64,000 nucleotides of DNA from Ipomoea triloba. Lineage: Eukaryota > Streptophyta > Magnoliopsida > Solanales > Convolvulaceae. This document shows positions 24,414-35,799 of this stretch, in pieces. Location: NCBI RefSeq assembly GCF_003576645.1, contig NC_044927.1:14801272-14865271 (forward strand). The letters run 5' to 3'. Made by a program: the position numbers and the translations under genes. The first letter of the stretch is position 1; the number at the start of each line of letters is the position of its first letter. The notes under the pieces were generated by a model. That model saw only the letters and a list, made by a program, of their open reading frames with translations, was not told where the DNA came from and searched no databases.

Positions 24414-25070
24414 GTGATGCGAACATCCACTATCGAAGTACCAAACTTCCTGTAAACAAATTAAACATTTTTAGGTACCCAGTTTGGCTTGGGTCCTTGG
24501 GGGTTAGTAATTTTTGGTACCCAAATCCACCTTGTCCTTACTGAACCAAGTAGAGGTGATTTGTAACCATTGTTGACTTTATAATCATAACTAATTTTGG
24601 AAAAGACTTTCGGTGCCCGGTTTTGAAAACTGGCTCGATTTTTAGGCACTTAGGAAGAGACCTTAAAGGAATTAAACCTTGATTTTACCCATGGTTTAAT
24701 TTCTTTATACCAATATTGCTCAGAGGGATAAAATCTCCCTGGCCCACCATTCAAAAATCTTCCCTTTTTCAAATGTTTTTTTACACTAAACTCATTGGAA
24801 TATTTCCTTAAGGGAACAAAACTTTGTCTTTTCTTTGGCTGACTGGGCGAAATGTATTTATAATAAGGCTTCGGCCCAACAGTACTATTTTTGGCAATTT
24901 TTTGATAACCAATTCCTTGTCTCACTGTGCAATCTTGACCTTTAACAAATTTCACCACTTGTACTTTATTATCTAAAGTCGTAGTAGAATTGGTCAACTT
25001 TTGAGAAGCTTGAGAACACGATGGATCATAACCTAAACCGGTTTTATCTCCTGAGGGTTTCTGCACATTA
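24414..25070 (-). pseudogene. copia gag-protease linker, truncated
   Basis: Minus-strand frames read QKPSGDKTGLGYDPSCSQAS near 25030, then WVPKNV and similar SIRE linker words near 24470-24660. The gag capsid and zinc knuckle that should follow upstream are missing. Copia sequence stops at about 25070, where gypsy element 3 sequence begins, so this is a deletion breakpoint. Confidence 0.7.
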
Positions 25071-25867
25071 TGATGAGAACAATTGACCCAAGCTATACTC
25101 CCGAGCCATTTTCGTTCCATAATTTCCACCCAAACAACCATTGCCCATCTCCATCACAAGTTTTTAAAGGAAACAATCCTCCACATTACCCTGAAACACC
25201 GCCTTCTAATCCATATTTTACCATACCCGATCCTTGTGATTATATCCCACCGGCCAAGGACGAAATCGAAATTCTTAAAGAGAAAATAGAAGTATTCACA
25301 AGAATGGCCAAGGAGGATACGGCTAACTTGAAAGCCGAAATTAGGAGCGAATTAAAGGATTATCTCGCTACTCTCCGGGAAGAAGGACTTCCATTGGAGG
25401 AGATTGAAACAAAAATGCTAGCCATGATGGAGGAGTTCATGAGGACAAGTTCATCATGGATAGGTAATCCACTTGAAGAAAATCTCCCAATTCTGGAAGC
25501 CAATCCAAGGATGGATACACAAAACGCTGGAAAAGAAGTAGGCACTGAAAGGATGGTAGATTGTTATGCTCCGGTGCTAGAAGAAGTTCCAATTTTCGAA
25601 TTGGAAAATCCAAACGAAGTCGAGATGGAGAGCGATGATGAGAACATCGAAGTGGTATGGGAAGATAAAGAGCCTACACATGGTAACATTCCTAAACCTT
25701 CTTGCATTACTGACTTCGAAAATCCATGTTCTTTTGATAGATTTACTTTTGACACTCGAGTGGATGACTCCCTTTTACAATGCAACAATGATTTATATTC
25801 TCATGATACTGAATGTTTTTATTTCCGGGAGAGTGATTCCATAGGCTTTGTTGACAATTTTATCTGA
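25070..25867 (+). pseudogene. Acidic gag-like ORF of gypsy element 3, 5' truncated
   Basis: 265 codons remain. The N-terminus is Pro/His/Asn-rich (PSYTPEPFSFHNFHPNNH). A predicted coiled-coil segment (EIEILKEKIEVFTRMAKEDT ... ELKDYLATLREEGLPLEEIE) follows, then a very acidic tail (MESDDENIEVVWEDKEP). The frame was probably open further upstream before the deletion, so the first Met is not a true start. It resembles the extra or gag-like frames of non-autonomous plant gypsy elements. I cannot assign a domain. Confidence 0.55.
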
Positions 25868-25878
25868 GTGCGAAAGTT

Positions 25879-26478
25879 TTGATAAAAATACTCATGCTCC
25901 ATGTAAAGACGACTCCCTACGCATTGATAGTAAATCGTGATTTATTGGTTGGAAATCATAGGGATTCTAGTTTGTTTGAAGATGAATATGATAGTTTTAA
26001 ATTCTTGGAAAATGAATCCTATGATTTGGGACGAGATGAGTTGATAGGTGAGGGGGATATTACTTCGTTATATTCTGAAAAAGAAAAGGGTGATTCTTTT
26101 AGACAATTAGAGTGGGGAGATGAGAATAGAGAGTGTGAGAAAGAGATGATGGATAAGGAGGGAATTTTCACATTTGATTTGTTCGAGGGAATTGAGGAAG
26201 GTGATATGACTTCCAGTGAAGGGATATGGTCTCGACCTTATGATCAAATTGACAAGACCATCAGGGGTGGAAGAGAGCATGACAAAATAGGGGAAGATCA
26301 CACTACCTTTGAGAAATCAAGGGGAGTGTTTGAGGCCATGAACTTTCCAATTATACACCTTGTTCTTCCTTTATTTGCGTGGGAATTCAAGGATGTTCCC
26401 CATCTTGGGGCACACCTTGAAGCAAAAGTACATGGGACGCTTGGTAAGGTTCCAAAATCTATGTGTTTCGAAGGATAG
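25879..26478 (+). pseudogene. Second acidic ORF of gypsy element 3
   Basis: 199 codons, separated from the preceding frame by a stop. It is rich in Asp/Glu (FEDEYDSFKFLENESYDLGR, GEGDITSLYSEKEKGDS). It ends with a hydrophobic stretch, IIHLVLPLFAWEFKDVP, close to FEG. It is most likely the continuation of the previous frame after a nonsense mutation or frameshift. No enzyme motif seen. Confidence 0.5.
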
Positions 26479-28356
26479 AACACACAACGTCTGGCCAGGA
26501 GACGTTAAACCATGGCGCACTTGGGAGGCAGTCCCAATGTTATCCTTAGCTTAGAATTTCATTTCTTGTTTACTTTTTATTTTCCTTCGTTTATTAGCAA
26601 TTTTCTTTTTAGAGTAGTATTGCCTGAGCTAACATTGCAGGTGATTTTGGTGCTAAGCTATGACGAATGAGCTAAACCGGATCAAACATGGAAGGCAAAA
26701 GCAAGGAGACGAAGAAAGTGATCAGCACTACTGGCCACGCCTGCTCACACGCGTGGAGCCAGGCGTGGAAATTTTCCAGTGCTGATCCACGAGAACTACC
26801 ACGCGTGTGAGTCGCGTGGACAGGTCCTGGACAGATTCTCGTGCATTATTTTCTTTTCATCCAATTTTTCTAAGTCTCCCAAGTCTAGCCGTGCCAATAA
26901 TCACAACTTTTAAGCAAATACCAAAGGTAGGAGGATGATGAGCCGACAATCTTCAAATAGATGGGCAGTAAAACTGAAGATAAGGCTGTAGACGCACTGT
27001 ATGGTATATCATTCTAACTTTTTCTTCCAAGTTTTATGAGCATATTTGCCTTGGTTCACAAAGGATGAGTCGCATGATTTTGTTATAATGGGTATAGTAT
27101 TTTTTTAGAAAACTTATTTGAAGCCCATAGCACACTTTTTAAGTGTGGAAAGATGCTTTAATGTACAATCTTTTAAGACCCTAATCCTTTTTCCTCTATT
27201 CTTAATGGAAACATCGAGGACGATGTTCACTTTTAATTGTGGAAAGGATTTATGCTTCTTTAAATAGTTGATTAATTGAGTGATAAGGTATAGGAACGAG
27301 AGGGCCTGTTATTGCCAATACTATCTAGGAGGACTCCTAACCTTGTGCCAAATACGAATGTCTTAAATATGCTTTGGAAGTTACACTTTGCACCAATTTG
27401 CACAATTTGACCCAAATTGAAAATTTTTATGTGTGCTTGCATGTTCTTCACCTTGTATTTTGTTTGGACCTCAGTCAAGGATCACTCGAAGTGGGAGTGT
27501 AAACCCCTTGAGTTTTAGAAAGATAAAAATTGCGAAGCCCGGAAATTGAATTAATCTTAGCAGGACATGGGGCAAAAGGAGAGCCTTAAAGTAAGCTTTG
27601 AGTGAAAAAAAATCCCTACTCCCTAGAAAAAGGCATGAGGGGTTGATATGGTGAAACGTGAATAAAGGCTTTAAAAAAGGCCACTCCTACAGATAAAATT
27701 TGAGGAAAGCCTTCTCGCTAGGAAGTGTTCAACCATAGTCTTCAAACGCTATATCTGGAGTCGGTTGTCCACTTAAAATGTTCCTAGGAGAAGAGAAAAT
27801 TGAGAGGAAGTGAGCCGCCTCGCTAGGATTCGGGCACCCATTGCACTGTCTTCGAAAAAGCATGGATCTCCATGTGAAGTCGGGTAACCTAATGACGTTA
27901 TCCTAGGAGGTGAGAAAATAGAGTGATCGCCCAAGCCATGGCGATGAGCGGTCCATGTCCCTGCCCTCACTTATTTTAACGTAAAGGGGCTTTGGCGTTA
28001 GGTTGGAAATTGGCTAGGGGGTGAGCATCGTTCCCACTAGTCGGATCGGCTGGAGGCCCCTAGAAAATACAAGGTGAAACCCTATTGACTTTTGCATGCT
28101 TGAAAGGTGTAAAACTTTTTATGATATATCCATCTCTTGAGACCTTAACTTCCTCAGCATATTTCTTACATTTGGTCGGCATAAGTTTAGAGGTCTTGGT
28201 AGATAGTGTAGGGAATTTCACCCACTCAACTCCGAACACCTACACATCGCTTGATTAATTGACAATGAGAGAACGAACTATCCTTGGTGCTTATATGATT
28301 AGTGTTTAGAAAAGTATGCTTGCTTGAGGACAAGCAAGGTTTAAGTGTGGAAACTT
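26479..28356 (+). other. Non-coding 3' internal region of gypsy element 3
   Basis: No frame. A CG-dense block at about 26737-26826 contains CACACGCGTGG, CCAGGCGTGG and CCACGCGTGTGAG, similar to words in this element's LTR. The tract ends with the conserved GAGGACAAGCAAGG box and PPT. Confidence 0.6.
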
Positions 28357-31300
28357 TGATAAGCACCAAGAATAGCTTATTTTAGAGGTCATTTACGGGC
28401 TAGAATTATAGAGTTTATTACCCATTTCATAAGGATTTCATGCGTTTAGACTCAGATGTGACCAAAACTTCTAACGAGAGTATGGAAGATATTTTTAAGG
28501 TATTCTACAGCCAAAAGGAGGACTTAAGGTCGAAACTGAGCAGAAAATGAAGAAACCGTGAAGCAGGAGCCTCCCACGCAGCCTCACACGCGTGTGGAGG
28601 GGCGTGGTAACATTCCAGTAACTCCCCACGACCTCCACCACGCGTCTGGGAGGAAAATGACCAAAGAACGTCGCGTACGAGGTCGCGTACGAGCGTACGT
28701 GTGACACCCCGAAATTTCGTCACCATTATTGTTACAAAATTCAATTTTAGCCAAATATTTTTCTAACCATTCATTTTCAGAAAATTTCAGCTCGGCGCAG
28801 TCCGAAAGATTGATTTGGTAAAAATACTTCCCGAACTCCGTTTTACTTGATATTTTTATGGTAGAGCCTAAACTTATAATACTTGATATCATAAAATATT
28901 TTGGTCATTTTGATCTTCGACTAAATTCAGAAAATTTCATTTTTGCCCTTGACAGTGTGCTGTCCAGAATTGTTTTTCTCTCTGGACCAATTTTGGAAAA
29001 AAATTCGAAAACCATACTTTTACTAATTGGATCACTATGAAATTTTTTATGTAGGTTCTAAACTTATTGAACTAAATATCTGAAGAAAATGGTTTCAAAA
29101 TAACTTACCCAAATTCCGCAATAAGTTTCGTAATATATATCTATATTTATGTCAGTTTCAAATTTTGGTTTATCCTCTTTCGACTATATATATATATTCT
29201 TAATCTTTCTTATTTTCCACGGTCAACACCAGCATTTTTGGCTGATTAAGGGGGATCCATTTATTCAATCAATCACCCAATCTTTTATTTTGTTTTGGTT
29301 ATTTAAGGGGACAATAGCACCAAATTAGCCTCAACCCGTTCTCGCATGTATGTGAAGACTGGTTGTCTTCTTCTCCCCATAGTTCTGCCTCTCTTCCTCT
29401 CTTATAGCTATAATAAAATAGCTGAATTTACACAGGCATTCAGCACTCGTCTTTCTTCCCTCACTCTACTGGTTCATAATAATTTCAATATGATCTTACT
29501 ATTCTTTTTCATCTCTAGCAAGAATCCTCCATTTAATCTCTAATCCAGGTATTTGTTTCTGCACTCAAAATCCTTTTGTTTAAATGTGGGTTAGTTATTA
29601 GTAGATTAAAGATGATGAGAAAGTGGCATATTATTATTATAATATTAATGGTAGATGATGATGATATTGTTGGGTTTGTTCAGCGTATAGATACAGGAGA
29701 ATATATATGAATCATTATTGAATGTTAAGTTGGTATTGTAATTTTAATTTATGATTGGTATTGTGAATCCTTGGGAATGATTAGGATGATTAGAATTGAT
29801 GATGATTTGGGAATGATGAGCATAATGATTATAATAATAATATGTTAATGATGAGGAAAATGATTATGATGATGAGTAGTAATTAGTGGATGATGATAAT
29901 GGCGATGATAAGGATGAGTACGAATGGTGATATGCTGTTGAGAATTAGTACTGGATTGAAATGAATAATGTTAATAAGGTTTGGCTAGTGAAGTGCTAAT
30001 ATTAATAATATGATTATTATAATTGGTTATAGTAAATTATATTAGAATGGTTTGATTCACAGGTTTCCTATCAAAGTGGTTAGGATGCTACTTTTAAGTA
30101 TTGATATGAGTTTTGGATTTCAAGGTAAGTTTTCATGTTCACTAAAACTAAATATTTTACCCCAATGTATATATATATCTATATGATGTGTGATTGTGAT
30201 ATGATATATGCTATTCATGTGAACACAAGTACATTTATCGATAAATGGTAACATTGTGAGTGGTGATTCTCGAATTATCGAGAATGGGTCTCGAATGTCG
30301 AGCTCGTGTGTTAAGTAAAGTGTGGCTTGGAAATTTTGGTGTTATATATATTGGTATGGTGAAATTGTATTAACACTGTTGTGGACTAAATCTTTATTTT
30401 TGAGAAATTATGTGGAGAAAATGTGGAGAAATTATATATGTTAGAGAAAATTATTTTATTGGAGAAAATTGTATTTTTGTGGAGAAAGTATTTATTTGTG
30501 GAGAAATAATTTATTTTAGAAAACCATTATTCTGTGTGGTGTTCAGTAAAGGTAATTACTGTTCACTTGGACTAATTACTACTCATTGGGCTTGGAATCC
30601 CATGAGGGTGTATCACATAGGTTGTGATCCAGTTTCCAAATTTTATAAGGGTGAGGTAGCAAGAGTAGCTACTTGGATCATATACTACCCAGTGGCTTGG
30701 AATCTACTGGGGGTGTACACATCGGTATTGGTTCAGTTTCTAAATGGATTTTGATGAGATTGTTAATTCTCCATTTATAAATATTAATTCTCTATACTAT
30801 GAAAAGTGTACTTCCACATATGTATTTTGGAAAAGTATATAAGTATACAAGTTTTTAAAATAATGAAATCCAAGCCTATATTTTACGGGGTGAAGTGATT
30901 CTTACTTAGCTTATGCTAATTTTGGGATTATACCCAATGTTTTGTGTTAAATGATTTTTACAGGTGACATGGATAAGAAATCGAGATGCGGATTTGGATT
31001 TGGATTAGTCTATTTAATTAAGAAATAGACATTTCTGAAGATTTGGTTTATTGAGAAATTTATTGGTTGTATAATTATTTTCATTATGTATTAAGTTGGA
31101 TTTGATGTATTTGAGAGTTGTAAGTTTAGCCTTAGCGTTTGGGTATAGGAGAGATACCTAAGCGTGGCGGTAACACCCGATTTTATTTGGATTATTATTG
31201 CTTCCACTATGAATGTAGAAATTTTCAATTAATAAAGAAATAAAAATTAAGGAAATTTGGTTATGAAAATTGGGATGTTACAACGCTTGTTTCTCTCCCT

Positions 31301-32050
31301 TATGAAAAAACTAAGGGTGGTAATCATTCTCTCCATTATCTAATCTTATACTTGTTTCTTTGTTATTTCCTTCCGTGTTCTTGTTTCTTTATAATGTTAG
31401 AGTAGATTAGAAAGGGGAGTGGTGGCCCCATGGTGAATCTATGTGGATGTTTGATATAAAATTGCTAGATTAAATGTGAGCTTTATGGTTGTTGGATGAT
31501 GATCTTGTGTGGATGATGTTTATAATGCTTTGTGCCTAAGTGTGGCCACATTAGGTAGCAAACCCAAAGGAAGTGAGTGTGTGCGCGATAGCGGCCACTC
31601 ACGAGTCTAACTCACCCACATCTCCGCCCTTAGTTCGAAAGGACAAGGTCCGAGAGGAGTGGTAGACAAGGTGTTCGATGAAATGCCCCAACCGAATGAG
31701 GATGTGGGAGTCCAAAGTGTGACGCCACTTGGTGATGTGCCACGAACTCCCTAGTCTATTCCACATCTCTAGCTCACTAAACCATACAAGGATAGTCCAC
31801 ATAGAGAAGCCTAAGGCCCCGATCTCCGTCTTTCCTTTATTTTTATCACAACCAACACAATCTTTCAAACCTTCCTACTTATGACCTCCAATCTTAGCAA
31901 ATCTCGTAACTCTTTCTTTTCAACCTCTTAAATGCCAACACACTAATTCAGTTCCCATTCGCCATCCTTGAGAGACACGACACACTCGGGGAGTTTATGA
32001 CTCTTCGTTTTACCACCTTCACATTCACTCCCACTAAAACCACAGCATCA
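28357..32050 (+). repeat. 3' LTR of gypsy element 3, split by a solo LTR
   Basis: The LTR consists of 28357-28699 and about 31283-32050, some 1.1 kb once joined. A CG-rich block with CACACGCGTGTGG and CCACGCGTCTGG lies at 28573-28645. The right edge is placed where copia LTR sequence resumes (ATCAAATAAATATATTTG, about 32054), so it is approximate. Confidence 0.6.
28700..31282 (+). mobile_element. Solo LTR of a Tekay/Del-type chromovirus (gypsy)
   Basis: It starts TGTGACACCCCGAAATTTCG and ends ATTGGGATGTTACA, with the late internal phrase CGTGGCGGTAACACCCG. These are characteristic of Tekay/Del LTRs, which are 2-4 kb long. Its 2583 bp has no gag-pol, so it is a solo LTR. Partial duplications occur at 30570-30740 (GGCTTGGAATC...GGGTGTA twice). 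No clear 5-bp target duplication is visible (gtacg against acgct), so some flank change may have occurred. Confidence 0.7.
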
Positions 32051-32522
32051 TCCATCAAATAAATATATTTGATCCTTCTTAGCATTGTATAGCGTATGGT
32101 GTAGAGATAGTGGATCTTGAACTTCTTCTTGGCTTTGACTTCCTCTATGGAGCTTTGACTAGCTCCACAACTAGCTCCATAGCTTCCTCCATTTGACCCA
32201 AAAAATTGACTTTGAGCCGTGATACTACTAGCTCCATTCCTTGCACTTCAAGTTCAAAAATGTTCTCAATAAGATTCGAACTTGTGCCTTCTTACAACAA
32301 TAATTCGGCCTTGTCCATTGGATCATAAACACTCATGTGTATAGTGAAAGCAAATGACTTACAAGAGTTATGATAAAATGAACTCTATAAGACAATAATT
32401 CGAACCAATCGAATGTCATGGCTTGTCTTCCGGGTCCAAACTCTACACTCTAAAAATAAAATAGGGGATTTCTAAAATTACAAATTGGCTCATCAAAAAC
32501 TATTACAATTTTATCCCTAACA
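32051..32522 (-). repeat. Remnant of the 5' LTR of the SIRE-like copia element
   Basis: It matches 18640-19094 of the 3' LTR and ends TTATCCCTAACA, followed by the target duplication gaata. About 1.7 kb of this LTR is missing on its left side. Confidence 0.9.
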
Positions 32523-32580
32523 GAATATATATTGGGTCACATTTGTGTGAGACCGTCTCACGGATCTTAGATTCGTGAGA

Positions 32581-33050
32581 CGGGTCGAACCTTTTTTTAT
32601 ATGGGTCAACCACAAGTCATCCATAATCTCTGGATCGGATCATCCTTATTCCTCTCTCTATCTGTTTCTGTCACATGCCTTTCTTTTTCCAAATCTATCA
32701 ACCTAGAGTTTCTTCGATCTCATCCTTCGGCTCCACCTCCTTCGACCACATCTTCTGCCTCTACTTCCTCCGACCTTCTTCCACTCCTATCTCATCATCT
32801 TTTATTTTCTTAACACCATAATCTTCCACTCCTATCTCATCCTCATCTAAATTATACTGGATTAATGGGGGAAGAAAAGGAAGAGGGAATAGGCAAGAGG
32901 GAAGAGGAGCCACCACCCCTTAGCTATAAAGAAGGTGGTTGTATTGATGATGAAGAAGCAATATCACTATGTGTTATTCACGCATCTCTGATGCGCAGCT
33001 CAACAAACTCAATAACCTCTGCTACTAGTTGCAAAGTCTAATGAAGATAG
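32581..33050. other. MULE cargo of unknown origin
   Basis: CT-rich sequence followed by a GA-rich stretch (near 32870-32990, GGAAGAAAAGG, GATGATGAAGAAGC). It has gene-like composition, possibly captured, but I recognise no protein. The 70-codon frame at 32601 is Ser/Pro-rich and unconvincing. Confidence 0.3.
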
Positions 33051-33059
33051 GCTCTAAAT

Positions 33060-35080
33060 GTATAATTAATACTTTAAGCCTTATATACAATACTTTATAG
33101 CTTAAATGTAATACTTCATATCACAAATCTAATACACAGTTTAAAGTAGATATGTTTAATACTTTACGCCTTAAACACAATACTTTATAGCCTAAATGTA
33201 ATACTTCATAGCACAAATCTAATAAACAGTTTATATGTAGATATATTTAATTAATACTTTAAGCCTTAAACACAATACTTTATAACATAAATATAATACT
33301 TCATAGCACATATCTAATACATAGTTTAAGGTAGATATATTTAATACTTTAAGTCTTAAACACAATACTTTATAACCTAAATATAATACTTAATAGCACA
33401 AATCTAATACACAATTTATGCTAGATAGATTTAATATTTTAAGCCTTAAACACAATTCTTTATAGCATAAATATAATACTTCATAGCACAAATCTAAGAC
33501 ACAGTTTATGCTAGATATATTTAATACTTTAAGCTTTAAACACAATACTTTATAGCATAAATATAATACTACATAGCACAAATCTAGGGTGTGTTTGGTA
33601 ACCCGGAAAATGATTTCCGAAAATCATTTTCCGGGCTTTTGGTGTTTGGCAACATCCGGAAAATGTGGTCAACGAAAAACATTTTCCGTTGATCATGGAA
33701 AATGAGCTCATTTTTCTGGAAAATGACTTCCGGACAAAAAATCCGGAAGTCATTTTTCGGAAACGGAAAATGGCTTCGCGCGACGTTTTTTTGTAAAAAA
33801 AAAAATTATTTCTAATTTCTAATAAATATTATTAGTTTGTATATTTTAAATAAAATAATAGAAATATATAATTATACATTTCTACTCATTTTCCACTCAT
33901 TTTCCGGAAAATGAACCAAACACACACAGATAATTTTCCAGAGTGCATCCAAACACCGAAAATAAACTCATTTTCCGAAAAATGACTCATTTTCCAGAAA
34001 ACATTTTCCAAAAGTCATTTTCTTGCTTTCCAAACACACCCCTAATACACAGTTTAAAGTAAATATATTTAATACTTTACGCCTTAAACACAATACTTTA
34101 TAGTCTAAATGTAATACTTCATATATAACACAACTCTAATAAACAGTTTATATGTAGATATATTTAATACTTTAAAACTTAAATACAATACTTTATAGCA
34201 TAAATATAATACTTAATAACACAAATCTAATACACAGTTTAAGCTTGATATATTTAATACTTTAAGCTTAAGCACAATACTTTATAGCCTAAATATAATA
34301 CTTCATAGCACAAATCTAATACACAGTTTAAGGTAGATATATTTAATACTTTTAAGCCTTAAACAAAATACTTTATAGCCTAAATATAATACTTAATAGC
34401 GCAAATCTAATACACAGTACGTTTAAGTTAAATATATTTAATACTTTAAGCCTTAAACACAATACTTTATAGCTTAAATATAATACTTTATAGCATAAAT
34501 CTAATACACAGTTTAAGGTAGATATATTTAATACTTTAAACCTTAAACACAATACTTTATAGCCTAAATAAAATATTATTTCATAGCACAAATCTAATAC
34601 ATAATTTAAGGTAGATATATTAATAGTTTAACTTTTAAATACAATACTTTATAGACTAAATGTAATACTTCATAGTATAAATCTAATAAACAGTTTATAG
34701 GTAGATATATTTAATCCTTTTAACCTTAAACGCAATACGTTATCACCTAAATATAATACTTCAGAGCACAAATCTAATACACAGTTTAAGGTAGATATAT
34801 TTAATACTTTAAGCCTTAAATTTATCTACATGTAAATTGTGCATTAATTAAATTTGTGCTATTAAGTATTAAATTTATGCTATAAAGTATTATATTTAGG
34901 CGATAAAGTATTGATTATATATTTGTGTTATTAAGTATTACATTTATGCTTAAAGTATTAAATTTACGCTATAAAGTATTATATTTAATGTTTAAAGTAT
35001 TGCTTATTATATTTGTGTTTTGAAGTATTACATTTATGATATAAAGTATTATATTTAATGCTTAAAGTATTAAATATATT
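33060..35080. repeat. About 93-bp tandem array inside the MULE, with inverted tail
   Basis: The unit holds TAATACTTTAAGCCTTAAAC, AATACTTTATAGC, TAATACTTCATAGCACAAAT and CACAGTTTAAGGTAGATATA. Roughly 14 copies run in one orientation from 33060 to 34820. From 34820 to 35080 the same words appear reversed (GTGCTATTAAGTATT, GCTATAAAGTATTA). Open frames reading CYKVLCLRLKVLN are products of the repeat. A MITE interrupts it at 33587. Confidence 0.85.
33587..34041. mobile_element. 455-bp MITE with GGGTGTGTTTGG ends
   Basis: Perfect 12-bp terminal inverted repeats GGGTGTGTTTGG / CCAAACACACCC, flanked by a 3-bp duplication cta (33584-33586 and 34042-34044). Removing it restores the array word CAAATCTAATACACAG. 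A 3-bp duplication fits PIF/Harbinger, though those usually prefer TTA/TAA. The interior has inverted GGAAAATGA/TCATTTTCC words. Confidence 0.8.
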
Positions 35081-35181
35081 AAACATTTCTTGCAATGATG
35101 TGTTAAGAATAAGGTTTTGACTCAAAAAGTAAAACAAACACAAAGGCTATACATATCAGTCCGACTAATCATACATTGCAC

Positions 35182-35431
35182 TGGCCGGTGGGAGCGAGAA
35201 GTTTGGGATATGTTTGGTGTTTCTTCCATCAATCATCCGGATCTACGCCGTATATCAACAGATTATGGTTTCGAGGGTCATCCATTACGAAAAGACCTTC
35301 CCCTGAGTGGATATGTGGAAGTACGCTATGATGATCCAGAGAAACGTGTGGTTTCTGAACCCATTGAGATGACCCAAGAATTTCGCTATTTCGATTTTGC
35401 TAGTCCTTGGGAACAGCGTAGCGACGGATAA
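35182..35431 (+). pseudogene. nad9: Mitochondrial nad9 fragment (C-terminal part), nuclear copy
   Basis: The frame reads [56 protein letters not shown], then [21 protein letters not shown] and stop. This is the C-terminal roughly 80 residues of plant mitochondrial NADH dehydrogenase subunit 9, a complex I peripheral-arm subunit of about 190 residues. The N-terminal half is absent, so it is not functional. Four codons look like the unedited DNA state (R for W, S for F, S for L, L for F), indicating origin from mitochondrial DNA rather than edited RNA. The next roughly 150 bp may also be mitochondrial 3' flank. Confidence 0.9.
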
Positions 35432-35601
35432 TTAAGATAGGTTCCAGTCCTGGGGACAAATCAATAGGAAATGCTATTTGCTTCGTAAGAATAAGAAATC
35501 ACTTCTATGAAATGAAAGAGTTTCACGGGAATTGTCTTGATCGTCGGATATCATTGAGAAAGAAATAGGAAGAAGTGTTATGACTCAATAGCTAAGAAAA
35601 A

Positions 35602-35799
35602 ATGAAAAAAGATCTCAATAATCTCACAAGTAATCCTCTTCACCATCTTCCTACCATTTCCATTACTTGCCATCTTCATCATCAACTTCATAAAAACTCT
35701 AGAGAATCCCTTCCCTCCAAACTCAACCAAGATCCCAGAGCCTACCCAATCATCGGCTCCTTCTTCTCCACCCTCCAAATAATCGGCGCAACTGCATGA
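35602..35799 (+). pseudogene. Possible cytochrome P450-like 5' fragment
   Basis: One frame (about 35637-35690) reads LFTIFLPFPLLAIFIINFIK, a membrane-anchor-like helix. The adjacent frame continues SKLNQDPRAYPIIGSFFSTL, which resembles the Pro-rich hinge plus YPIIGS motif after the anchor of plant microsomal P450s. A one-base shift would join them. Similarity stops near 35790. It may be a gene piece captured by the MULE. The assignment rests on short motifs and could be wrong. Confidence 0.3.

Larger units (their letters stand above)
25071..32050 (+). mobile_element. Gypsy element 3: pol-less LTR retrotransposon, 5' truncated
   Basis: On the plus strand, acidic gag-like frames (25070-26478) are followed by the motif AGACGTTAAACCATGGCGCA (near 26501) and a 1.8-kb non-coding tract. 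Next come the box TTGAGGACAAGCAAGG and PPT-like TTTAAGTGTGGAAACTT, then an LTR starting TGATAAGCACC at 28357. The box is the inverted form of the one beside the PPT of gypsy elements 1 and 2, so all three are related. The 3' LTR is split by a solo LTR and ends near 32050 in ...GCATCA. The 5' LTR and leader are gone. No RT or integrase was found. Confidence 0.7.
16950..32522 (-). mobile_element. SIRE/Maximus-like copia element with nested insertions
   Basis: It is flanked by the perfect 5-bp duplication gaata (16945-16949 and 32523-32527). Minus-strand order: remnant of 5' LTR (32051-32522), large deletion, gag/protease fragment, integrase, RT-RNase H, a post-pol open-frame region, polypurine tract and full 3' LTR (16950-19094). 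The gag 5' part, primer-binding site and most of the 5' LTR are missing and replaced by gypsy element 3 and a Tekay-like solo LTR. Over the roughly 455 bp shared, the two LTRs differ at about 3% of sites by eye plus a 14-bp indel. Confidence 0.85.

Noticed and set aside
33390..34591. Frames reading LCYKVLCLRLKVLN repeats
   Set aside because: They are produced by the roughly 93-bp tandem DNA repeat in the MULE; codon pattern follows the repeat, not a protein.
35117..35431. Functional nuclear transfer of nad9
   Set aside because: Only the C-terminal part is present, in unedited form, with no transit peptide and inside a MULE.
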